Source: Gigantopelta aegis (Eukaryota > Mollusca > Gastropoda > Neomphalida > Peltospiridae). From it: 64,000 nt of DNA. The stretch spans positions 31,643,554-31,707,553 of the forward strand of contig NC_054704.1 in the NCBI RefSeq assembly GCF_016097555.1. The letters are read 5' to 3'. A model generated the notes under the pieces. The model did no database searches. It saw only the letters and a program-made list of their open reading frames with translations, and was not told where the DNA came from. The translations under genes were made by a program, and so were the position numbers. Shown piece by piece: positions 54,001 through 64,000 of the stretch; positions within the stretch are counted from its first letter, which is position 1; every line of letters begins with the position of its first letter.

Positions 54001-54273
54001 GTGTGGAACTGTTTCTTCGGTGAAGCTAACAGACGTGTCAAGATTGTCTTCATTACCAGTAGTGTCACCTTCACACCGACCACAACTGTCCTCCACAGTA
54101 GACACATCACCAACGAAATCGGTCTGCGTACATGCTTCTTGTTTCGGAGAAAGAAACGCCAAGAGTAGGGTATTTAGGTCTTCCAGGTTCAGTGCCGTTT
54201 GAGTGGATACTTCCCTGTGGCTTCGTGTCATATTCTTGTTAGCATTTGTGGTTTTGGGACTAGCAGAATTCAT
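49222..54273 (-). CDS. C2H2 zinc-finger protein, two coding exons, about 1057 aa, ~25 fingers
   Basis: This is a probable nuclear DNA-binding transcription regulator. The N-terminal 212 residues have no fingers but carry two TQT motifs (STQT at 23-26, TQT at 49-51), a basic stretch PRRRRSSTRIGKR (171-183, likely NLS) and three psi-K-x-E sites (VKQE, VKAE, VKLE). Fingers 1-8 start at about 213 (first FVCPECGKAFSQASKLRRHA); the fourth lacks a clear second His. Fingers 9-24 run to about 920. A Cys4 unit (CCLC ... CKVC, about 945-965), another psi-K-x-E (IKME) and finger 25 (about 1022-1044) follow. The intron 52932-51055 is GT-AG, phase 0, and splits finger 8 between GLK and SHIARVH. Most linkers are not the TGEKP type. 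The ATG at 54273 is the first in frame; a good acceptor just upstream implies a 5' exon. The orthologue is not identified. Confidence 0.9.
51912..52030. mobile_element. MITE family M3, copy 1, right end lost
   Basis: CAGGGAACATTTTGTTTTCA is followed by GAAAATTGATTAGCAACTAC, as in the copies at 54349 and 55905. The terminal ATGTTCCCTG is absent. Confidence 0.75.
52262..52512 (-). mobile_element. SINE family B
   Basis: The plus strand reads GTTTAACAACACCCCTAGAG (inverted tail), then AACAAGGGATCTTTTATGTG, then CCAATGGGCCAACCAATGGG. Part of the head (GGATCAATCCC, B-box-like, inverted) is retained. It lies in the zinc-finger gene intron. Confidence 0.8.
52735..52905 (+). repeat. Dispersed repeat with GGCTAGTGG motifs
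   Basis: GACATATCCGATTTTTACTA, AAATCACTGATCCCATGGCT and TTCTAGAAGCCCTG occur here, with an inverted relative at 62445-62565 and a short piece at 47738. The family is unnamed. Confidence 0.6.
52933..54273 (-). CDS. Zinc-finger gene, coding exon 1 (residues 1-447)
   Basis: The first ATG (MNSASPKTTN) is 26 nt after TTTTTTATTTTTTAG (acceptor AG ending at 54300), so coding could extend into an unseen exon if the frame stays open. The exon ends AAG|GTTACA at 52933. It holds the disordered N-terminus and fingers 1 to mid-8. Confidence 0.88.
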
Positions 54274-54348
54274 CTTTAGCACAGGGATTATGATCAATCC
54301 TAAAAAATAAAAAATACCACTGTTTTAAAATAGCAAAATGATGTATAC

Positions 54349-54480
54349 CAGGAAACATTTTGTTTTCAAAATCTTGATTAGCGATATTTCTAGTCAATTG
54401 AAAATTGATTAGCAACTACTGTTTAATGTTTTTTAATTGTGTAGTGAATCACGACTCAATACTGAACAAAATGTTCCCTG
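54349..54480. mobile_element. MITE family M3, copy 2 (132 bp)
   Basis: CAGGAAACATTTTGTTTTC pairs with AACAAAATGTTCCCTG. The flanks TATAC (left) and TATGC (right) look like a mutated 5-bp target duplication. Confidence 0.8.
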
Positions 54481-54764
54481 TATGCACTACTCAAAACAAG
54501 TAAAGAGTCAGAAAATATATTATAAATATATATTATGTTAGTGCATTTCACCATAATAATAACATCATTATACTGAACTCAACAGAACTTTTACTGTTGT
54601 AATGTTCAGCAAACACTGTGTCTGGGTTTAATTAGTAATAAGAAAAAGAAAAAAAAAACAATTCTTGATGTCAAAATTTGTGGCACTTAAATTAACAAAA
54701 ATAACAAGCATTCTAAGACTACATGTCCCAGGGCTACCAGTACCAAGCCCACAAATTTTTGTAT

Positions 54765-55440
54765 CTCCTAAGTTCAATAACCATAACAGGGCCATACCCT
54801 GATCAAAATCCTGGGGAATGGGGCACTACTTTTTATAAACAAATGAAAAACTATACAACTTAAACCCTGAGATGTGTATGCTATTTTCTGGAGTAAATGG
54901 TTTTTTTTTAATCGTGAGATTCTCAAGGGGGCAACTGCCCCCCCCCCCCCCCCCCCCACCCCCACCCCGGATGGTACAGCCCTGCATAACTCTGTGGAAA
55001 AAAAAAGGATATACAGCCTTGAAAGTCAAACTTGACCTGTGATAGTACATGATAAAAATATATACAAAAGTTCATCACAATATTTTGAGGCATTAAAAAA
55101 AAAGACAAAAACTAATTTTTATATCTCCTAAGTTCAAGGGTCATAACTCTGTGAAAAATATGTAAATCGTCATATGTGTCAAACTTAATCTGTACCATGG
55201 TAAAGCTATTTCAGCTCACTATCTTGAGGCATTCTAAAAAAATAAAGTCTGGAAAACTAATTTTCATATATATATATCCTAAATTCAAGGGCCACAACTC
55301 TGTCAAAAATGGGTAAATCGCTACAAAAGTCAAATTTGATTTGTACCAGTACATGATAAAGTTATAAACAAAATGCATAAAAGGTCCAAAAGACTACTGT
55401 AAGTGTGGGATGGACAGACTGATAGACAGGACAGAGGTGA
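54765..55440 (-). repeat. Diverged ~100-150 bp tandem-like repeats with a C tract
   Basis: Units with AACTAATTTTTATATCTCCT, GTTCAAGGGTCATAACTCTG and GGTAAATCG occur about three times. A C run lies at about 54939-54957. Inverted units are at 58480-58760. Confidence 0.7.
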
Positions 55441-55904
55441 AACCTTTTGTCCCATCCGGCTGATCTGGTAGGGGACTAATAATGCATAATCCCACTTTGT
55501 ATTGAATATATACGTAGCAATATTCCTTTTGATGATCATGAAATGCAGCTGTTGCAAGTGCATAATTTTCACTAAACATATGATTAATACATTAACTTGT
55601 TAAGAATTTCAAATATGTTATAAATGCATCATACGAATGTAAGCTATTAGAAGATAGGGGTAGGGTTCCAAGATCGAAATTCACAAAGAAATGTTATGCA
55701 AAGGCTAACTGACCAAGGCAGGGACACATCTAGTGAAGTGCAGGGTTGGATATCCACTCCGCTATCTCTAATTATAAAAAACATATAATAATCATTTTAA
55801 TTTTAAAAGTACCTAGTACCCTTTCTGTCTAGCTAGTAAAGACATACATGTATTACTATGCTTGCTTTTTTTTTACTGCTTATTAAACAGACCAGATATG
55901 TCTC

Positions 55905-56056
55905 CAGGGAACATTTTGTTTTCAAAATCTTGATTAGCAATATTTTTGGTCCGCTGAAAATTTATTAGCTATTATTATTTAATATTTAAAATAATGTAGC
56001 GATCTCCAAAACCTGTGCAGCGAATCGCGACATAATACTGAATAAAATGTTCCCTG
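55905..56056. mobile_element. MITE family M3, copy 3 (152 bp, perfect 5-bp TSD)
   Basis: CAGGGAACATTTTGTTTTCA pairs with AATAAAATGTTCCCTG, and GTCTC is repeated exactly on both sides (55900-55904 and 56057-56061). Confidence 0.85.
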
Positions 56057-56171
56057 GTCTCTGTGAAGGGTCTTGGCAATTATTGACCTCATACAGCATG
56101 ATTCAGAAGGTCCAAGAAAGAAATTAATTGTTACCTCAGCACTGTTTAAACTACAGCTATTTGTAGCCGAC

Positions 56172-56900
56172 GTACTCTGACGGTAAGAGAGCTAGACAGA
56201 CTCCAGGGTTTCTGCCAGAGGGTAAAACTGGTGTGGTGCAATACCCAAATGTTTTGCAGATTTTATTTTTTAAAGTTAACCTTTTTACAAAATTAATGAC
56301 TATTATCATTACTGTATAATTTTCTTAATCCTAACCCCAAACTTAACCCGTTTTCTTTCTGGGGGAGGCCCCCTATACCCCCCGTTTACTGTGGTTGCAT
56401 CAACTCCATAGTGCCATACCCCAAATACAAAATCTGGCAGAACAGACATTTTGAAAGTTAACAACGCCCTCTTACTGTCAGAGCACCCCCTTTTAATGGG
56501 GGGAGTCCCCCAGAAAGAAAATGGGTTACGTTTAGGGTTAGGGTTAAGAAAATCATACAGTAATAATAAGAGTAATTAATTTTGTCAAAACATTAACTCA
56601 AAATAATAAAATCTGCAAAATAAATTGAGCATGGCACCATACCCGTTTTACCCTCTGGCAAAAACCCTGTACAGTGTGTATTATTGATTAATGTGTGATT
56701 TTTTTATCAGAGAGCTTGAAAATGATCAATGTAAAAGTATGTAACGTCAAACATAGGATTGCTGTTGTATTAGAGTGGAAATCTTTGACTACTGTTTGGT
56801 AGGCAGTGATTGCACAGAATTTATATAGATTGGTCTCTTGACGGTAAGAAATGTTGATAACTGTCCAAATGTCCATCTAGCTCTCTTATCGTCAGAGTAC
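56172..56900. mobile_element. Nested foldback element, outer arms
   Basis: GTACTCTGACGGTAAGAGAG at the left is inverted at the right as CTCTCTTATCGTCAGAGTAC. A related motif, CCCTCTTACTGTCAGAGCAC, also occurs internally near 56468-56487. Confidence 0.75.
56204..56669. mobile_element. Inner inverted repeat, ~180-bp arms
   Basis: CAGGGTTTCTGCCAGAGGGT to about CCCGTTTTCTTTCTGGGGGA is repeated inverted, ending TTTACCCTCTGGCAAAAACC. The two arms are separated by about 100 bp that include CCCCCCGTTTACTG. It sits within the outer arms. Confidence 0.8.
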
Positions 56901-56904
56901 TTGG

Positions 56905-58350
56905 GTTAAGCTATTTGGTAAAGAGAGGGATTTATGTAAGTAGTGCTGCGATGCCCCCACTCCACCCTCTCACTTTTGTAGCATTATAATTTTTTGCTAA
57001 AAAATGTACATGATGCTTTTACACCACGGTTGAAACAATTTTATTAATCATAGTAAAAGTTCATAACATCTACCGTACATCTATTTTGATGAACGCTGTT
57101 CAAAATCATAAGAAAATGAGGGGGGAAAATACTAATGACTTTCAACACCTATGAAACAATGCAATTTGAACTTTTAATGCATTCAGGTCAGGTATTTGAA
57201 ACCACTACCGACAGAACTTGTACCTTATAAACAAGTACAACGCTTTAGCCCACGAGGCCAAACATCTGCATCATGAAATAAACATTTAAGCTTTATAAAC
57301 TTGATACTAGTGATAGTATTACATTCTGGCGGAATACAGCGAAGATTATCGGAAACTAAAGTGGTAATCAGAGATTACACGTTTATTTGCATGTGCATCA
57401 CACTTAGTTAATGCCAGCTATCCACTGCTGGTGGTTTCCTGACCGAATCGTTCAAAGATCCTATCATTTTGGGTTATTAGTTTTGTAAATATCCTTTGCT
57501 AATATTTTTATTAAAAAAGATAAAATAGAATTTAATTTAGTGGTCACAATTTTTTTTTTAAATAATGGATTAAGTTGAAAAATGCACTCTGAAGTGTAGA
57601 TTCATAAAAAATAATTAACTCGACGTTACTCGTCCCTACAAATCTCGTAAATTGTTTTTCATGAATCTACACCTCCTTGTACATTCTCCATTATTAAAGT
57701 TTAATATGACTTGACTCGAGGGTAATCCGATTTAAATATTTAGGGGGAAATTTTTGTATTTTTAGACTGTTGCCAGCAACCTTTTGGTTGTCCACTATTT
57801 CCATTCTGTTACAAAGACTCCCTTATAGGCCTAAAAGTAAAACAATTGCATATTAAACAGGTGAACTAGAATTGAGGTTACTCCAGCTACTGAGGTGTGC
57901 CCAAGACAGCGTGCTTGAACCGTAACTGGATATAAGCACGAAAATAAATTAAAAATAAATAGTTAAATTATTAATTAAATACATGTCATGTGCTATAATA
58001 TGAATCCAGACAGTCCATTAATAAATTGTGACATTGTGGTACTTCGAGTAATTAGCTATGTAAAATATTATTCCGATTTTGCAGCCCGGTTAGACTCATA
58101 AGTTTGCATCCGTCTTTCACATTTTTTGTTCGAGTATCATGTTTGTTTTATACTTAGGGCATCAACTTTACATAATTCAACAATATATACCTGAATATTT
58201 TTAGGAAAATGCTTTTAGCAAACCGTTTTCTATGTACCATAAACAGAGAAAAAGCACGCAGTCATTCAATGCGATAAAAACCCGCAAAGGACCACTAAAA
58301 ACTACGCTCCGATTTGTCGAAGCATTGGGGTCAGAAGATATCGGGAACAG
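56905..58350. other. Intergenic upstream of the zinc-finger gene
   Basis: No gene is supported. The zinc-finger gene's promoter and 5' exon may lie here or further right, but no start could be fixed. Confidence 0.4.
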
Positions 58351-58770
58351 TGGGGGGGGGGGGGGGGTGGTTACCCTGCTACCAACACATAGGCTATGCA
58401 TGCAAAGTAATCGGTCCAACCGGGGGGTGGAGGGGCTATAGGTTACATGTCTGTCCTTCTGTCCATCTGTTTGTCCCTCCATTTGTCCCACAGATAGTTT
58501 TCCGGATGTCACAATGCCTTGAGATATCGAGCTGAAATTTGGTGTATAGTTTCATCATGTAATGTTACAGATCAAATTTGACATTCATGGCGATTTACCT
58601 ATTTATGACAGAGTTATGGCCCTTAAAATTAGGAGATACGAAATATTTTTTTCCAGATTTAATGCCTCAATTACGGAGTTAAATAAAAATTTACAAATAT
58701 TTATCATGTAGGCCTACACCAGGTTTGACTTTCATGGTGATTTACCCTTCTTTTTCTTCTTCTTTTTTTT
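58351..58770 (+). repeat. G tract and inverted copies of the 54.8-55.4 kb repeat
   Basis: A G run (about 58351-58367) is followed by units with TTTACCTATTTATGACAGAG, TTATGGCCCTTAAAATTAGG and AGATATCGAGCTGAAATTTG, the reverse complement of the family at 54765-55440. Confidence 0.7.
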
Positions 58771-59149
58771 TTGTACAGAAATATGGTCCTACCTTGACAC
58801 GAAAATTTGTTGGGCCCTTTTGGGGACGTGCATTGCTTTCAGAATGCTTGTTTAACACTGTAATTTTTTGTTTTTTTAAACTGGGATGGGTGGGTCTGGA
58901 ATGTTGACAGTGATGCTTATGTGGGGTCGAGTCTTACCCCCCTGGAAAATACAATTAATTTTAGGACACACACCCCCACCCTCCCCTGCGTGTGCTGTAA
59001 CCTCACCGTGGTGCAGGGGTGTAACATTCTCTTTGAGAATGGCCAATACAGCACAAAATTTAAGTTTTGAGTAAAATTCAGTATCCGTAAAATTCTGTGA
59101 TATTTGTGTTTTTGCACAGTTCTTTACACTGTTTTTGTTTAAGTCTTGA

Positions 59150-59262
59150 ATTTTTATATTGATGTTGATCATCTCTTTATTTATTTGCATTACCATAGTT
59201 TGACACCTAATAGCCGATGTATTTTTCGTGCAGGGGTGTCGTTAAACATTCATTCATTCATT
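59150..59262 (+). mobile_element. I/Nimb-like LINE 3' UTR fragment
   Basis: It ends TTTGACACCTAATAGCCGAT, GCAGGGGTGTCGTTAAACA and (TTCA)n, matching the end of the LINE at 7145-8226. Only the tail is present. Confidence 0.8.
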
Positions 59263-59269
59263 CACACCC

Positions 59270-59810
59270 CACCCCCATGTGCACACATGTACGCGCCTGC
59301 TAATTGCTAGTTTCGTGGATTTAAACAGGTAATTGCACCAGAGTAGGCCTAGGTCAACATAATAGGTATTACTTAAGGATTGTCTGTTATTTCTTTTACG
59401 TTCATCAGGGTATGAACCAAAAAAAAATATCCGCAAACTTGATGTTATAAAGATAACGTGGAATAACAATTAAGTCATTGTACAAATCAAATTTTGTATT
59501 CAGGTTATTTTTAAACTGGTAGTATTTTGCTGACTATACTGTTAAGTTCAACTACTGCAAAACAATAGTTTAGTTACTAATATTTAATTGTGCATTAAAT
59601 AATAAGATTAATTTGAAATGGCTTGGCTGATTAGCCACGGGGGTTTCCATTTGGTTTAGAGTGGCGCATATTGATATATCACGTGACCGTTTATGTATGT
59701 TTCTGTATCCGGTGGCGGCATAAACCGCTGCGATTCACAAAGAAGTAACAGCAATAAATTAATGGTAAATTATGATATTAAACCATTTTATTAAAGTAAT
59801 ATTAACATTG
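59270..59810. other. Intergenic with a GC-richer patch
   Basis: A GC-richer segment at about 59680-59745 contains TCACGTGACC (an E-box) and GGTGGCGGCATAAACCGCTG. It could be a promoter or first exon but nothing confirms this. Confidence 0.3.
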
Positions 59811-59834
59811 TTTTGTATTTAAAGTCATTACAGA

Positions 59835-60009
59835 ACCTGATTCTGCTGAATATCAAGCACCAGAATTATCTTTATCCTCAGTTAAAAAAACATTCACACA
59901 TCTGTCCGTGCACGAAACCAGGAACACTTCGAACACGGAACGGCGTATCAAAACGCGGAACCATGACATTGTTTTGGATAATTTGGTCACAGGATTTGGA
60001 ACAGGACAC
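59835..60009 (+). other. Weak terminal-exon candidate
   Basis: After GTATTTAAAGTCATTACAG an open frame of about 58 codons reads PDSAEYQAPELSLSSVKKTF, then THLSVHETRNTSNTERRIKT, and ends at TGA near 60009. Composition is ordinary and unlike the AT-driven frames around it. No partner exon is visible, so it may be a terminal exon of an unseen gene, a relic or chance. Confidence 0.2.
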
Positions 60010-60079
60010 TGATTCGTGGTTGTGGGTCATGCAAACTCTGCAACCGTATTCATACAGGTCATGACATTGCATTTGCAAA

Positions 60080-62440
60080 ATGTCATTTCACTGGAAATCA
60101 TTGAAATTTAAGCTGGTGATGGAAAATGAAAATGGATTAATATTTTTAATAATTTTATTTTGAGATTGTGGGGGGTGGGGGTGTTGTTATGTTAAGGTTT
60201 AGGGTCCAGTGGTATATAATTTAATATTAAAAGATAGGGAGAAGGTGTACTGGTTTAGGATTAAAGTCTGAACCACATTGTTAATTACAATATATTACTC
60301 TCCTACTTTTAAGCAGACCTCTGAAAATTACAAGTATAGTTTTGCATAACCCATCTTTTTTTTCTTTGCACATTGAAGTTTTACATCAAAACAAAATGGG
60401 TTGTAACCTGAATTTGTTTTCGTGTAACCCATAAATGGTTTACTAAAATTTTCAATTATTAGAGGCCTGCTTTAAGTACCATTGGATTTACCCACACATT
60501 TTGTCCAGACAGATACCTTGAAAAACCATTACTATCACAGATTCCATAAACTAGTTGATAAACAGGTCACCTATTTGTTTGCTAGTCACTTCGTACCTAA
60601 TTTCGCACAAATACTATGTCATGATTGAACTCTAGAATAATCAAACTATGTGGCATCAGATTTAGGGAAAAAACGTGTATTTTAGACTAGCTTGCAGGTT
60701 GTCGACTATTGTCAAAGCATTACATAGTTTCCTCTAGCCTTAACCAACATATCAATATCAAAAAGGTGTAGGGCTGGAGGGGACTCCAGCTATAAAACCA
60801 TCAAGTTATTTCATACCACAGACTGCATGGTCATTTATTTTATGCAGAAAATTACATCAAGATAGACAATTTTAATGACAAAAGAAAATGAAATATGTGT
60901 ACTTTTAACTGTATTTATTATACTATAATCATATTAAGAAATGTGATTTAGTCGTAAATTTATATTTTGTGAAATTGGTATCTGGGCATTGCTATTATAG
61001 GCTATTTTCACAAAAAGGGGGAAATAATATTAAAAGACATTGCAGCTCCAATATTTTCCACAAAACAGCATATAATGTAAATAAACAGGGATGCACATAA
61101 AAAGCATCATCACTTGATGCATTGGATATGATATTTGGCCATGTAGATGCATTAGAAAAGCTTGTGGTTAAAATTATATATCTAAAATATCCACTGTATG
61201 TTATTGTGTACAAAAGCACGTTATCATTATGGATTGGCAAAACTCCATAAAATACTAAGTGTTTGCCTTTACACTCCAAAATGTAAGTAAACCACTCACA
61301 AATACATAACTTTCTTAAATTTCAATTTAAAATATTAAAATAAAACTACACTGCATACAACTTTTAAGTTGCACCTTTTATTTTTCATTTTATTCCCTTT
61401 ACCGTTATATTATCTGCAAAAAGGACCAAAATATTTTTATTAGTTTGAAAGTTATCCACCAGATGGCGCTGTCACATCTAGGTCAAGCTTAGATCAACAT
61501 GTTAAGTGCATTATATTTCTTTACCATTAGTTTAATAAAGTATCCTGGAAACATGAGAAACCCATCATTTATAGTTTTTCATATAGTCAATCTGTTTTTA
61601 AAAGACATTTGCATGATTGCATCATTGAAGTACATTGCAGATGGCACAAATACTATGTCATGTGTCTTTACTGTTATACTTTTTGTCTTTACCATTATCT
61701 ATTGAATATAATGGAAAAGACCAGATTTGACACTTTTTCACAATCATCCAGTCTAGCATTACATCTTACATATGCCTGTAATAGTAACAATTATAGATAT
61801 CTATGTATATTCATAAAAGTATTTACCATTATTAATGATCTGTGCTATTAATAAATTAACGGTAAAGACATAACAGTAAAGGCAGTTGATTACTGTTATG
61901 CCTTACGATTAAGGGTAAAAACAGACAGAAGTATGCAACTATTTTTTTTTGCTACTTAAAATTATGCACCAATGCTTTAAATTTTACTATTAAAACATGA
62001 AAAACAACATTTTATATTTAAACAAATTCTTTACTGTGAAAATAGCCTTGCTACATGATCAACGTAAGTGACAACAAACAACCCTATAAGTTGGCAGTTA
62101 GTAATAAATACCAGATAAGGCTCTGGTCAGGTAAAATGGAAATAACAGTTAATGGGTATTATGGGTATCGATAACAAGATGTTGCACGATAACATGTTCT
62201 GAAGTTCCAACTGTTAAAATAAAGTAAAAAAAGCAAAACTACTTTTATGATATGGTCGATTCGTTTGCTATATTATACCGTTATGAAATGAGTATGGTAC
62301 TAAATGACTTTTTACTAGGGTATGAAATTACCAGGACCACCCCACTATTAAGAAGTCCCACCAATTGTCATTATAGTGTAGTTTCACTGTACTTTTTTTT
62401 ATTCATTCATAAAACTTAATTCTAAGGGTTTACCCAGAGG
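60080..62440. other. AT-rich intergenic
   Basis: No gene is supported. TTTACCGTTAT at 61399 and its inverse TAACGGTAAAG at 61858 might bracket a repeat, but the match is too short to call. Confidence 0.4.
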
Positions 62441-62444
62441 CATA

Positions 62445-62565
62445 TAAAAATCCACCAGCCATAGGATCAGTGATTTAAAAAATGTATCAGCAACAATTAA
62501 AAATTGACTAAGCTCTACAATTTTACAAATAGGAATACTCGGATATGTCACCTAAAGACAGGGAT
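62445..62565 (-). repeat. Dispersed GGCTAGTGG-type repeat, inverted copy
   Basis: The reverse complement matches 52735-52905 (TAGGTGACATATCCGAGTAT, AATCACTGATCCTATGGCTG). Confidence 0.6.
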
Positions 62566-62569
62566 AGAG

Positions 62570-64000
62570 CTTAAACACCATTAGCTTGGGGGATGGGGGT
62601 CCAGAATATTAGTTTTTTTTACTATCCCAAAACCCATAGGAGTTGGGCTACTATAATCTAGAATCCTTGATGTATTCACACCTCTAATAGGTGTGACAGG
62701 GCTTTCATACCTAATTAGGCGCAAGGCCCACAATACCCTTTCCGTTGACAATGGTCTATTACTAATTGTCATAGACAACATGCCTAAAGTGTGATAGCAT
62801 CATGTCACCCCCATGAGAGATCAAAGAAGCCTAGCCCCTGATTTTTATTAGGGTGACTTTAAAAAAGTACCTCCAAATAGCATATTAAAATTATTTACCA
62901 CTACTATTTATTCACGTCCAAAAGGTAATTTTTTGAAGACTTACAAAAGCAACAATTATTTTTTCCAACACAGATGACCCAGATATTGGCTGCTATCAAC
63001 CAAGTAAAGCGTTATTCTCTACTTGTATAATTACTATAAAACTGTAGTGTCCACACCAATTAATTATCTGTTACATCCACTCTGAACAGTTAAGTCACCA
63101 ATCAACAAAAGAAACACATTTGTTTCATTTCTGCCTTCATTTCTGTCCTTGATGCAAGACCCTTTTTGAGAAATAGACATCCTTTTGGTTTTGACTTGAG
63201 CTTGAGCATCAAAGAAACATTGCCAATATGAAATTGAAAACTGCCTGCTTTGAAGTGATGTCATTGGTGTTTAATTCATGTTCTACATTTGTGTTTAATG
63301 ACCGTGTTCTTATTACATGAGATATGACCATTTGTTCTTGTGGTTTTTTTTAGCAAACTTATTTTTATTTATTGAGGTGGCGATTTACAAATAAAGGCCT
63401 AATTTCTTTGAAAATGTTTGTGGTCTTAAATAACATGTGCCTAATATTTTCAGTCAAACACAGTACTAACAGATCACAATAAATATTATGTAATAATTAT
63501 AATTTTAAAAATATAATACAACTTAAATAAAAATTATTAAAGAAATATAAAATAATAATAATAAAAACAACACGATCTGCTGGTTCGAAACACTAAAATG
63601 TTTTCAACCCACTACCTTGTCCCCTCTTATTTTGGCTTGATTTGAGAACAGATAATTGTAGATATGCATTAAACTGGTACTAAAAATATAAGCGCTGTAA
63701 ATAAAAAAAAATCCTAGGTAAAGGCCTACTTAATTCATTGTGTAATTTTACTTTTAAACAACACACTGAATAAACCTTAATTGTGGCATTTTTGTGAAGA
63801 TTGTTTTTAGGGGTAGAGAACTGTTCTGAACTTTCGTGACATAAAAGACTGTTCTCAACTGATTTCGATACCTGTTGGTAAAACAAATGGATCTGCCAGT
63901 CAAGCTTGAGTGTGCAGCTTCCTGCTCTTCCGCATACTTGTATGGTGAATGATATTTAAGTTTGTATTGTTTTATGCCTACATACTGTGCTGGGACGTTT
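62570..64000. other. AT-rich intergenic
   Basis: No gene, RNA or bounded repeat is recognised to the end of the window. Confidence 0.4.

Noticed and set aside
54774..55108. Gly/Pro-rich minus-strand frames
   Set aside because: They are produced by the C tract within a non-coding repeat.

Overview
The window is eukaryotic nuclear DNA: it is AT-rich, its genes are split by introns, and most of it is decayed transposable elements. The repeat mix (tRNA-derived SINEs, an RNase H-bearing I/Nimb-like LINE, a DIRS-type tyrosine-recombinase retrotransposon, Tc1/mariner/pogo-like elements and many MITEs) looks like a marine mollusc, perhaps a gastropod. That assignment comes from repeat style and was not tested by alignment.

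Two protein-coding genes can be supported. (1) A plus-strand gene of 11 coding exons (12389-35280) encodes a 568-aa divergent protein-kinase-like protein. All ten introns are GT-AG and all exon phases agree. Several kinase motifs remain (VIK, HGDIKPxN, GT..PP, DxWxxG), but the DFG position reads DWE. I do not recognise its family. (2) A minus-strand gene (54273-49222) has two coding exons and encodes about 1057 aa with about 25 C2H2 zinc fingers. The intron cuts through finger 8.

Layout: 1-6.7 kb is a thicket of small repeats, including an inverted pair, two copies of a MITE, a SINE with a 12-bp target duplication and coding-like relics. 7.1-8.2 kb is the 3' end of a LINE. 9.2-11.2 kb holds a MITE and a frameshifted DDE transposase relic. 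12.4-35.3 kb is the kinase-like gene, whose introns carry a 629-bp mariner/pogo-type MITE, a (CACTA)n array, a 4.9-kb DIRS element starting 11 bp after a splice donor, a 1.1-kb Tigger-like relic, a three-level nest of insertions and an LTR-element relic. 35.3-49 kb is mostly repeats, with a 31-bp minisatellite, several SINEs and foldback elements. 49.2-54.3 kb is the zinc-finger gene. 54.3-64 kb is repeats and AT-rich sequence with one weak exon candidate.

The two genes are convergent (plus-strand kinase, then minus-strand zinc finger), and nothing in the sequence links them functionally. 5' UTR exons and promoters were not located for either gene. Both coding starts follow a good splice acceptor, which suggests upstream non-coding exons.
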